NCBI GenBank assembly: GCA_003427395.1
Contig: BFEA01000073.1
Location: 1,378,184 to 1,407,161, forward strand
Direction: 5' to 3'
Source: Chara braunii
Lineage: Eukaryota > Streptophyta > Charophyceae > Charales > Characeae
DNA: 28,978 bases
The notes beneath the pieces were generated by a model, which was not told the DNA's origin, ran no database searches, and was given only the letters and a program-made list of their open reading frames with translations. Positions 1 through 8,835 of this stretch are shown one piece after another (within the stretch, counting starts at the first letter, position 1; the number at the start of each line of letters is the position of its first letter). Position numbers and translations under genes: made by a program.

Positions 1-2
1 CA

Positions 3-1960
3 GTAGTGGAACAGAATGGGAAAGAAGTGCGCCAGAGGGTGGATTTGGCAACCATTGCGGATTGCCTTATGGACAGTCTAAGAGTAAAATACACAGGTCT
101 ATCTGAAGAGTTCTGGGACACCTCTTACCGAGATCTGGTCCCCCTTTTGGAAACTAGTAAAAGTCTGAGAATCGCTACTGGGTAATGGCCTGCCAGAGGG
201 AGTTAGCTGGCAGCAGGTCCTTCATCGACTGCTGCCAGTAGGGATATCCAGATTTCAGCCTTTGTCCCACCAGCAACAACTCCTTCGAGATAGCCAAATT
301 ACTACAGATCAATTAAGAAAAAATGAGGGAGAGCAAGTTAAGTTGGTAAAAGAGAAAACTATACTCACCAATGCAGAATCCAATACAGAAGTCATCGATA
401 CAGGACAAGTGACAAAAAATAGCAGCGTCACAAAAGGCAAATTAATAAAATCTTTCTCAGAATTGGTGACAAAATTGCTCCCTTCCTCAATGCAGCGACT
501 GGGAGGTCTGTCCGCAGGGTCAGCAGTGACACAGCGATCTCCCAGTAGTAACCTAGGTCCTGTTGAAGGGGTGAAATTGAAAGAAGTGGTCTCACCGATC
601 ACGGGGGAAAGAAAATTCCTACAGCTCTCCCATTCAGGGGAACAGTCTAGGGAAATCACTAAAATATCATCTTTAATGGAGCGGGATTACCAGTCTCAAG
701 AATCCGAGAGCACAGACGAGCATATAATCCCTGAACTGCCTCAGAGTGAAATGGCTTTGTGTATAGATCAGAATAAGAGGTCGTCGGCTGATGACAGAGA
801 AGGAATGTCACAGCATCAGGAATTCAGTCCACTGCCAACTCACATAGGAAAACCACAACAAGGCACTACTCCCGTCCCTTTTACAGATTAGGCTGTTGAG
901 CAGCAAAAAGAAAATAAATCACAACAGATTCTTTAGTTATCGGCCACTCGAAACGCAGAAGATCTCAGTACAGTCTCTCCTTCTGCAAAAACATCAAAAG
1001 AAAGGAAGTGGGGAAGGAGGGAAAGGTGTAGAAAACAAGGTTTTACTGCTTACCTATCAGTCAGTCCCGTGCCCCGATCTGACAACAAACAATGAGTCTC
1101 CGCAGTGGTCTGAAAAAAGGCAGCAAGAAGAGAAAACGCAAAAGCAGAATAACTCCAGCACGAGCCCAATGGATGGGCAGGATCCTTCTGACCCCTCTCC
1201 AGAATTGTCAATCATAATCAAGGAGGACAACTCAAGTTCACAAGGCAAGGAAAATATAACAAAGGAAGATGATAGGACGGAGGGACAAGAGGATCTAAAT
1301 AAAGAAAGGGACAGTCAAAAAGAGAACTCAAAGCAGAACCAGTATCTAAGACCTCCTCTCCCCCCCACAACTCCTCTCCTCGAAGGATCACTGATCAGTA
1401 AAAGACAAAACTTACGGCCACTCATGGTCAAGGGATATGCAGAACAAACGCTTTCCAGACCAGGTACCCTGGTGCTCCCAGTAAGAAGAAAGGAGGGGGA
1501 GTGGGAGATAGGTCTGTCAGAACCGGAAGGGGCAGTGCATGGAGAAATAACCATGCAAGGAACAGTTGCATGTATTTTGTGGGGAAGGTTGTCAGAGATG
1601 GCCAGGTTTAAGACAGAAATTGCTATATTTATCCTGGAACACTTTCCGCCAGGGGGTACTCCAGTGCTGATTATGAATACAGAAGCTCAAAGTATGGCAC
1701 TGAGGGATGTATATCTCAAATTTCATCAGTCCCGTACTGTCAATTTGCGCTGACTGTCCCAAGGTACTATTGCGGAACTTCAGTTGTTGAAGATCAAGGA
1801 GAGTAGTTTTTGGTCAAAGGCGGATGTTACAGTCCTGCTATCTAGAATACTTCTCAACGGAATGTTAGCATAAGGGGGTAATGCTAGCATAAAGGGGTAC
1901 CTTGGATTCAGCCCAATGGATGAACTTGTAGAAGAGCTCTATACAGGTGAAAATGAATAG
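3..1960 (+). pseudogene. LINE ORF1-like protein, frameshifted
   Basis: Three overlapping open stretches join by position. Frame 3 from the window edge stops at 185 (it includes LATIADCLMDSLRVKYTGLS). Frame 1, open from 169, stops at 891. Frame 2 is open through the junction and stops at 1753. A further stretch in frame 3 (LSQGTIAELQLLKIKESSFW) runs to 1872, and a tail ending in YTGENE stops near 1960. The protein is rich in S, Q, E and K, with a charged low-complexity middle (about 1050-1330) and a more hydrophobic C-terminal part (1400-1870), where a globular domain would sit. I see no zinc knuckle and cannot name the domain. Its place directly upstream of the endonuclease and RT supports ORF1. 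The role in the family, RNA binding and particle formation, is inferred from position only. Confidence 0.6.
1862..1899 (+). repeat. 19-bp tandem duplication at the ORF1 C-terminus
   Basis: Two adjacent 19-bp units (1862-1880 and 1881-1899), both of the form ATGYTAGCATAARGGGGTA, differ at two positions. 19 is not a multiple of 3, so the duplication shifts the frame and probably contributes to the broken ORF1 end. Confidence 0.75.
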
Positions 1961-2044
1961 AAACTTGAAGTGATGGAAGACGTTAATATATTAAATACCT
2001 TTTACAATAAAAATAAAAAATAAAAACAGATAATAAGAAAGACA
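1961..2044 (+). other. A-rich inter-ORF spacer of the LINE
   Basis: The stretch between the last ORF1-like stop and the first endonuclease residue is A-rich, with AATAAAAATAAAAAATAAAAACAG. It carries stops in all frames and has no start codon that would serve ORF2. It therefore looks like the LINE inter-ORF spacer. Confidence 0.45.
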
Positions 2045-2791
2045 GATTTGGATCTTCGATCATGTAAATGGATTAGCATCAGCCAAACAAGCAAAACGCC
2101 AAGCCATATATAAGCAACTAAAAGGGGTAGATGACAGGGATTGGCCTGATGCAATATGCATCTGGGAAAGTCACCTTATGGATAACCCAGATCATAACCA
2201 TACCCATAAACAAATCTGGCCTCATAGGGCCTTCAGAGCACATGCCCCGAGACCAGGTAGTGAAGGGGTGGTCATTTGGATACCTCCTGGTTCAAGGATA
2301 GAGCCAGTGCATTGGGCTGAAGATAAGGAAGAAGGAAAATGGGCCTATGTATTTGCAATGTTGGAAGTGAAGATAGTAACAATATTGTGTGTATATGGCC
2401 CAAAGGAAGTAAGAGAAAGGAGACAATTATTTAAGCATATTAAAGACTTCCTTCCATTTGGCATCCCGATCATTATGGCGGGGATTTTTATGCGGCCTCA
2501 AATCGCCACCTGGATCGCTGGCATATCCCGGACCCTTGCCTCTTTTATATGGAAAGGATTTATCAATCACTTAATCTCTTTGACTCATATAGACACTCTT
2601 TCCCTACCAAACGTAAGTGCACATGTTTCAGAAAGAGTCAAACTTCTAAAGCTACAAAATCCCACACAGATCTCATTCCACTATCGGAAGAATTGAAAGG
2701 TGCTTTACAGGTAGCAGAGATCTTTCCTCAAAGTGTTTTTCCGGGCCTTGACCATGCTATGCGTGTAGCGATATTATCCTTTAAAAAATGA
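2045..2791 (+). pseudogene. LINE ORF2, APE-type endonuclease domain
   Basis: This domain nicks target DNA to prime reverse transcription. Family motifs are visible in order: VNGL (2064-2075), WESH (2163-2174, in place of the usual QETH and keeping the catalytic Glu), VYGP (2391-2402), GDFY (2480-2491, in place of GDFN) with LDRW shortly after, SYRHSFPTKRK (about 2583), and LDHAM (2747-2761), which keeps the Asp and His of the SDH motif. The first part is in frame 3 and everything from about 2477 is in frame 2. One extra base in the run near 2476-2482 therefore broke the ORF just before the GDF motif. The Asn of GDFN is replaced by Tyr, which would damage the active site even if the frame were intact. 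No initiating Met is evident. Confidence 0.85.
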
Positions 2792-3463
2792 TTCTACAAG
2801 TTAAACACTTCCTTACTTAACATTGATCAATTTAGAATATACCTACAAGATGTATAGTCCTTTTGGAGAAAACAAAGAGACTTAATCAAGGATGATATAA
2901 GATGGTTCAACAACGACCTTTTATTTTTATGTCGTAAATGCAATGAATATTCCAAGATGCTAGCTGCACAACAACACTTTGAAGAAATCAATCCCCAATC
3001 ACAGCTCACGCAACTACAACAACAAGTGGAGGTTGTTGAAGGGGAAACTGATTTAACCTCCATAACAAAAGACATTAGAAACATTGCATCCAAACTGTTA
3101 TCTTTCATGGAATATCGGTGGCAAGGAGTCAGAATCAGAGGTAAATTGAAAAGACAAAACATAGAAGGAGTGATGGATGCCAGATTCTTTGTCATAGCTA
3201 AGGCTAGAACGGGAAGATAAGTGATAGAAGCACTCTCAGATCCACAAAACCCTCAGGGATCTTGGGCCACCTCGACAACATCTTGTTCTCAAATAGCGAG
3301 GAATTATTATAAGGAGCTTTTTAGTTCAGAATGTAATAGTTGTTACATTCCCAGAGAACAACGAGTACATGAGATCGAAGAATTCCTCGTGCCCCTCACT
3401 AAATTCCTTGCAGAAGAACAGAAAGAGATGTTGGAATCTCCTCTGTCCAAAGAGGAAATTTGA
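2792..3463 (+). pseudogene. LINE ORF2, linker between endonuclease and RT
   Basis: Frame 2 continues without indels through this stretch. It reads as the usual charged helical linker, with stretches such as NTSLLNIDQFRIYLQDV, RKQRDLIKDDIRWF and EEQKEMLESPLSKEEI. The last of these is typical of the segment directly before LINE RT domains. Stops interrupt it at 2855 (TAG), 3218 (TAA) and 3461 (TGA), following a TGA at 2789. The last sits where the family usually has Arg or Lys, so a CGA to TGA transition is likely. Confidence 0.75.
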
Positions 3464-4318
3464 ACTGCCCTGATGATGATGGAAGAAGAGAAAACCCTTG
3501 GTATAGATGGTCTCCCAAAGGAATGTTGGGAAAAAATCCGGGAGTATCTTTCACAAGATCTAATGGATTTTTACTATGCGGTCTGGACTACAGGGAGAAT
3601 GAGAGAAGTGATGGGTCAAGGCGTTTTAACTCTCTTATACAAGAAGGGAGAGAAAACGAATATAAAAAACTACAGGCCAATTACTCTGCTCACTGTACTA
3701 TATAAATTGGTTGCAAATGCCTTAACAAACCGTTTGATGAAAGTTATAATAGATATAATACATCCTACACATACAGGTTACATTGAAGGAAGGAATATCA
3801 AAGACAACATCCTCCTGGTTAATGAATTAATCAAATTATGAAGACAGTCAAAACATAATGCGGCTTTTATTTTGATTGATTTCGAAAAAATATATAATCA
3901 TATAGACTAATTATTTCTCGATAAATGTATAGAAAAGCTAAATTTTGGCCCATGTTTTTATAGATGGATGAAAATATTATATACAAATACAACAACAAGG
4001 GTTATGATTACTGACAACCTCACACCACCTATAGCTCTCGAGCGTTCGGTGAGACAAGGTGAGCCTATTGCACCCTTTCTTTTTGTTATCATGATGTAAA
4101 CCCTAACTGCCAATTTGCGGAAAAATAAGGATATCAAGCGTATTCAAGTGTCTTACCCCCCCAAAGAGGTCATTCCAGTATGCTCCCTTTTCGCAGATGA
4201 CCTCTCGTTGTTGGCTGATGCATCCCACGATAACATGAAAGAAATCCAATTTTTGTTAAATAAATTTTCTTATCTCTCAGACATGAGAATCAATTGGGGG
4301 AGCAAGACTCGGGAGTGA
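3464..4318 (+). pseudogene. LINE reverse transcriptase domain
   Basis: It copies element RNA into the nicked target. Motifs in order: GIDGLPKECW (about 3497), NYRPITLL (3668-3691), TGYIEGRNI (about 3773-3799), motif A ILIDFEK with catalytic Asp at 3878-3880, motif B RQGEP (4052-4066), and motif C FADD (4190-4201) with both catalytic Asp residues. All are in frame 2 with no indel from 2477 to about 4310, but stops lie at 3839 (TGA), 3908 (TAA) and 4097 (TAA). The 3908 stop sits after YNHID, where the family nearly always has Trp, so TGG decayed by G-to-A changes. The reading frame is lost near 4310. The catalytic residues survive although the gene is dead. Confidence 0.9.
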
Positions 4319-4319
4319 T

Positions 4320-4985
4320 GGATACATCACCAGGGGGGTGAGACCACCAGAACAACCTCACATCAATTCGTTACCCCCAAATACTCTAATTAGAGTGTTG
4401 GGGGTCACCTTGTCTGCAACAGGCAAACCTTTAGCAAACAATGAATGAATAACTAAACTGACCCTAACAAAAATGGAGCAATGGAAAGATAAACAAACGT
4501 TTATTATAGGTAGGGCACTAATCATTAATAATGTTATTTTCGCATCTTTATGGTATAAAGCAACAATTTGATCTTTAGACAAAGCAACCCCTGGTGGGGT
4601 TTGTTTTTCAACGCTACCCCACCCAAAACAGTCACAAAGATATAGAAAAATTGTGAATTAACCTGAGTGAGTTGCTAAGAAACTCTAAGTAAAATTTTGA
4701 CAAAAGTTAGCCAGTTGACTATCGATTTGTTCCTCAAAGTGCTACAAAGACAAGTGACGGCCTATCTCAGGAGAGGTAATTATGATCATAAAAACGTAAT
4801 AAGCAAGGCGGCATGACAGACAGAAGTACAACCAAAGTCAAAGAGAGGTCTAGGCATATTGGACCCAACTACTCAAGTAATGGTTCTAGCAATCCAATGA
4901 ACTAAACGACTGTTCTTCAAACCACAAACCCCTTGGTTAGTTTTAGCCTGAGAACAAATTGAACGACTCGCACCGGAAGTCCCTA
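4320..4985 (+). pseudogene. LINE ORF2, post-RT (thumb and C-terminal) region
   Basis: After a one-base shift near 4310 the homologous frame is frame 3: VLGVTL (about 4395), TKMEQWKDK, GRALIINNVIFASLWY (about 4515-4560). This matches the LINE pattern LGV, W.K, GR..L.N.V and LWY. Stops at about 4446 and 4569 interrupt it. A second block in frame 2 reads RGLGILDPTTQ (about 4843) and TPWLVLA (about 4926), the usual G.LG..D...Q and PW segments near the end of ORF2. Homology fades after about 4980. The open frame that continues to 5260 is GC-rich and not LINE-like. Confidence 0.75.
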
Positions 4986-5760
4986 AAGGAACGGTGTCGA
5001 GCGCATTGGTCCGGCACCGCACAAGCGGGGCGGGACCCTCCCGACCGCATCACGCAGGAGTTGGTCTGATCCTCGTCGTGAAATACAAATGGAGCTTCAA
5101 CAAGCCGCTCCGGCCGAGTGCGCCAGCCATACCTCTCGCGAGCCCCTACGACAGGATAGGGCCTACGCGAGGCACGACTTACCTCCACCTTACGAGAGTT
5201 CTCACCTCCCTTCGGTGGGCATATCCTCGTCGAGCTAAGAGTCCACAGTATGAAAGCTAATAAGTTGCACTCGCAAAGGTGGACCAACCGAGGGTGTTTC
5301 TCGTTCGTTGTAGCATAGGGGGTACGCACGGTTTTACGCCTCTATCGGACCCGCACGCCGACGCTTTGGGGAGTTGAGGTCCCAAGTGCGGCTCGTCGCC
5401 GGTCGACTAGGACGCATCCCATATGCCATGCGTACACCACTCTTAAAGACATAAAAATAAAAATACACACGCATACACATACACAACACGACACATAACA
5501 AACAATTCGACAACACTCCTAGTCCCTTAGTAGCCATCCCATAACTCGCCGATGCGGAAATCGGATAGGCGTCACGCGAGAGACTTAGTATAAAATCGCC
5601 CGGATGCAGGGCTAACTCATATCGACTCGCAATGCTAGCATAAGCAAGAGGTCGCAATGATGACGTACTATGTATAACCCATACTCATGTGGTCCTCGTT
5701 AATCTCGAGGGTTGCATTCGACACTCAAGTGTCGGCTGGCACGCGACTTGAGGGATTAAT
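4986..5760. other. GC-richer non-coding DNA after the LINE break
   Basis: No protein family is recognisable on either strand. Two minus-strand open stretches (5329-4943 and 5657-5334) are rich in R, P and S and look like by-products of high GC. A CA-rich patch lies at 5455-5500. In the orientation of the left inverted copy, this is the distal, downstream end of the minus-strand unit that begins with the leader at 8827. Confidence 0.4.
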
Positions 5761-6740
5761 CTCTCGACGTTGAACAACCGTCAAGTGCGGTTGAGAACCA
5801 CACCCTTTTCTACACCCTGCAGAGAGTGGGTGGTACACAGGTTCATACCTGTAGTGACAATCGTCTCTTATTGTCCTGGAGACCAGCTCCATCATCTAGG
5901 GTCTGAAGAAAACTCAAGGGGTTTGACTTTGACGGTTGTCACGGACTACAACGTCCAACTCTAAAAACTCTAAAAAGTAAAGGATAACATGGGATCTCTC
6001 TTTTCTCTCAAAAACATAATTTGTTTAACCCTTACGCGCGGTCCTAGTAGGCTGCACGAAACACTCAAGACATATGTATTTACATATATACATAGAGTTA
6101 TAATTATGTGACGATCACTTCTCACAACCACAGTGAGACTCCTCTAAGCCACATATATGTATATGATCGCAGGCAATCAATCCCAAGTCCGAACCACCAA
6201 ATATACCTGCAATGACATCAAAGATTCAACAAAAAGTTCATGCACTGTACTCACACCCCTCGCTTTAGCCATGCATGTCTCACTCTTGTACAACTGCTCA
6301 AAATAAAATACTCATTACTTTTCTTAAATGATCATTTAAATAAAGTTCGCGCGAAAACACAATAAAACAATTCAAACCACAAGGCTAAAGCCTTTAGGTT
6401 GAGTGACAAGAGTGGATTGGAGTTGAGTCGTAAAACGACGAATCGACAACCGACCTATTATCCGTGATAACAAAAGACGATCCTCGTGGGATCAAGCTGA
6501 ATCTAGTTCAAATCCAGAATCAAGTGATCAAGAGGACCTGTAACACAAGACATGTCAATCTCCAAGCTAAACCTATAAGTCCATAGAGAATATCTTTATA
6601 TCAAAATCTTACTCAAGGTTCTCCTCCAAACTAAGTCTCAGCCTACCTCTAAGCCAGTGCCCAAAGCAAGGTAGACCTATGGCAGAATCTTCCCTATACA
6701 GGATGGATTGTCAGAACGCTACCTGTTGAGATATAACCTA
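5761..6740. other. AT-rich stretch with no recognisable gene
   Basis: I see no gene, RNA or convincing element boundary. There are short TA-rich runs (6070-6110, 6150-6165). The stretch belongs by position to the distal part of the left inverted unit. Confidence 0.35.
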
Positions 6741-7330
6741 TCTACTTTAAACTAAGAAAATTTCGGCAGCGCTTCCCGTACGAAAAGTGCTTTCTTGAAG
6801 TTTATACCAGCTCAGATATGAAAACATAAATAATATTTAACTTTGGAAAGTTAAATTTTGTCAAACTTTCGGAATTAGTAAAAATTTTGGCAGCATCTCC
6901 TTAAGAAAGGTAGACTTCCCAGATTTATCCTAAGTCAGATAAGAACTCAGAAGCCAGACTTGAGTTTAACTTAAGTTAAAGTTCAACTAACCCCTTAGAT
7001 TTGTAGAAATTTTGGCAGCGCTTCCCATAGAGAAAGTGTTATTCCAAGATTTATACAAAGCTAAGTTCAAAATTTAGAAAATAACTTTGACTTCCCAAAG
7101 TCCAATTTTGTCTAACTCCTTAAATTAGCAAAAATTTGGGCAGCACTCCCTTTAGAAAAGGAGACTTCTCATATTTTTACTAAGTCATATATATAATTCA
7201 AACAAACTAAACTTTTGATAGCTAAAATTTGACTAACTCCTTCGTTTTGTAGAAATTTCGGCACTGCATCCCGTAGAGAAAGTGACTTACCAAGATTTAT
7301 ACAAAACCAAGTATAATAAAAGATCCCCAA
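6740..7330 (-). repeat. Tandem array, five units of about 123 bp (GGCAGC..TCCC)
   Basis: The motif AAATTTYGGCAGCRYYTCCC recurs with GGCAGC at 6765, 6889, 7014, 7139 and 7260 (GGCACT in the last). Spacings are 124, 125, 125 and 121 bp. Each unit continues with GAAAGTG and AAGATTTATACAAA-like sequence. Units differ at many positions, so the array is old. A weak sixth unit may lie near 7390. Sub-repeats of similar wording occur, as far as I remember, in long LTRs or UTRs of plant Ty3/gypsy elements; I could not check this. Strand is given as that of the adjacent leader, since the array lies downstream of its intron. Confidence 0.8.
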
Positions 7331-7590
7331 AAATGCAAAAATTGACCTAAGTAAAAAAAACTTAGCTAAGGAATTGAAACTAACTCCTATAGCTCTAGCA
7401 CTTGGCGAACAGCTAAAGCAACTACCTACCAAACTTAAAAACTCAGATTAAGTAGTGATCTCACTCAGCCACATGCAAGGTCAAAACACATAGGTAAGTA
7501 CTCTCACCAGCCCAAAGTAAACCTTGTCAAACAATAGTTCATGATCTTTCAATTATTTATCCCTTTATACCCAGCTTACATAAGGCATAA

Positions 7591-8250
7591 AGTTAGACCA
7601 ACCAAACTTATGGAACATGTCTAGCTCAGCCACTGAATATACACAAAAAAATGGCACAACAACTTTTCTCTTTCCTGGGCATATGACTAGGTCACTCTAG
7701 TCACCCTGAACTGTTTAAGTATCCTGGTTTTATATCATTATCTGCACTTAGTCTTTTGAGGTAGCATATAACTGAACTGATCATCTTTAACTCAAGATTC
7801 CGTCTGCCCCTTCGTACCACAAATTTATTCTTAGTTAATACTCTCTTCAGTTTGTGATAAGCTATAGTCAGACCACCCAAACTTATGGAACACTGTCTGA
7901 CGAATCTGTTCATAGATAAAATAATAATAAAGTATAATTAAGTTATAACAGTTTGGTTCCAGCATGTGCGTGGCATTCGACCAAGACCACCCAAACTTAT
8001 GGAACATGTCTGGTCCTCTGCCTGATTCGTTCCCTTTAAATAAAACAGGAAGGGGCTGAGCCACCCAAACTTATGGAACATGCTCAGACCCCCTCGTTTA
8101 GAACCAAAAGACACTTAGAAAACTCAAAATAAACAAGGCAACCAAGCCACCCAAACTTATGGAACATGCTTGGTCATTGAAAAACCAATCACAGTCAGCC
8201 CTCGCAAGTCAGGGCAACCAGACCTTAAACTTATAGGAACTTGCTTGGTT
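7591..8250 (-). repeat. Six hairpins with a constant 20-nt loop and changing, compensated stems
   Basis: The loop CACCCAAACTTATGGAACAT (or one- to few-base variants) is closed by different stems. Copy A 7591-7598/7619-7626: AGTTAGAC with GTCTAGCT (one G-T pair). B 7867-7873/7895-7901: GTCAGAC with GTCTGAC. C 7979-7987/8008-8015: GACCAAGAC with GTCTGGTC (one bulged A). D 8056-8061/8082-8087: CTGAGC with GCTCAG, extended by GGGG/CCCC across a bulged A. E 8141-8147/8168-8174: ACCAAGC with GCTTGGT. F 8216-8223/8243-8250: AACCAGAC with GCTTGGTT, degraded (one wobble, one mismatch). Sequence between copies is unrelated and spacing is irregular (73 to 276 bp), so this is not a simple tandem repeat. 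Confidence 0.85.
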
Positions 8251-8457
8251 CTGCAATCAAAATAAACATAGCACTGGACCCTCCAATCTTCTGGAGACTC
8301 TCCCAGCATTTGGTTAAACCAGCCAAACGCAAGCGATACAACCTTCCTCCTATCTTTCCCCCAGATGCAATCCCACAATCTACTTTCAGCCAGACAATAA
8401 AACTGAAACAGTTACTGATATTAAACAAACATTCCTTTAGTTGGTCTGGTTTGTGTC

Positions 8458-8572
8458 CTGAAAGTCAAACTGAAAGTCAAAGTAGAATTGGACGCAGTAT
8501 ACTCAGTCAAAATATAACGAGGAATACAGATAGGGGTTATAACTGGGTTTGTAGAAGGAAGTGAAGGGTTAC
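8458..8572 (-). other. Predicted intron in the left leader (115 bp)
   Basis: On the minus strand the donor is GAGAG/GTAACC (GT at 8572-8571). The acceptor is GACTTTCAG/GACAC (AG at 8459-8458) behind a T-rich tract. A second possible acceptor lies about 12 bases upstream. Donor and acceptor coincide with those of the right copy in the alignment, although the intron bodies have diverged. Confidence 0.6.
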
Positions 8573-8629
8573 CTCTCAGTTCTTTGCCTGCAGAACTCCT
8601 TCTGAGTTCCGGCAGAGCTCCTGCAATCG

Positions 8630-8681
8630 GTGGGCAGACTCCCACAGACTCTTACTGCGGTCCTACGGGTTGCAATCCCGT
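8630..8681 (-). other. Two conserved leader hairpins, left copy
   Basis: Hairpin 1 is 8665-8681: ACGGG pairs with CCCGT around a 7-nt loop. Hairpin 2 is 8630-8645: GTGGG pairs with CCCAC around a 6-nt loop. Both have exact counterparts in the right copy. Confidence 0.7.
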
Positions 8682-8835
8682 CTGCCGCCTTCCTCTCAGA
8701 ACAGGACTAGACTTAGAGTAAGAAAGGCAGAAGAAGGGGTTTGAGACTCTTAAGATACAGGAGGGGGACTGACTCAACTCCCAAGAGAGGGCCTCTATAT
8801 CTTCAATCGTTTAAGGGTCCCGCAATGATGGTCAA

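Larger units (their letters stand above)
1..4985 (+). mobile_element. Degenerate LINE-type non-LTR retrotransposon, 3' end cut off
   Basis: The order of parts is that of an autonomous LINE: an ORF1-like low-complexity protein (to about 1960), an AT-rich spacer, an APE-type endonuclease (about 2045-2791), a linker, a reverse transcriptase with all core motifs (3464-4320) and the post-RT region (4320 to about 4980). The copy is dead. At least five frameshifts are inferred (near 170, 890, 1752, 2477, 4310), and the RT frame alone has seven in-frame stops. The window starts inside ORF1, so the 5' UTR is missing. Homology to LINE C-terminal sequence fades at about 4980, where base composition rises in GC. 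No 3' tail or target-site duplication is visible. The RT motif wording resembles L1/Tx1-like elements, but the clade cannot be assigned by eye. Confidence 0.88.
8458..8835 (-). other. Left copy of the inverted leader unit
   Basis: The reverse complement aligns with 19975-20344 from CATTGCGGG (8827; 19982 on the right) through to the splice acceptor. Distance from that point to the splice donor is 255 nt here and 256 nt on the right, so the exon-like part aligns with almost no net length change. The best-kept part (8681-8573) is about three quarters identical, with uninterrupted matches of 21, 12 and 14 bases. A TATA-like GATATAGAG (about 8802-8794) lies inside the conserved stretch, and the corresponding right sequence has lost it. 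I read this as a transcribed leader of a repetitive element. No coding role is evident. Confidence 0.8.

Noticed and set aside
1057-1554. Minus-strand open frames inside ORF1
   Set aside because: Antisense shadows of the ORF1-like coding stretch, with no motif of their own.
4994-5260. 88-codon plus-strand open frame after the LINE
   Set aside because: It continues the LINE frame into GC-rich DNA. No LINE motif or other family is visible beyond 4985.
7591-8250. Integron attC-like or CRISPR-like array
   Set aside because: Constant part is the loop, not the repeat. There are no equal-length spacers, no cas or integrase genes, and the setting is eukaryotic.
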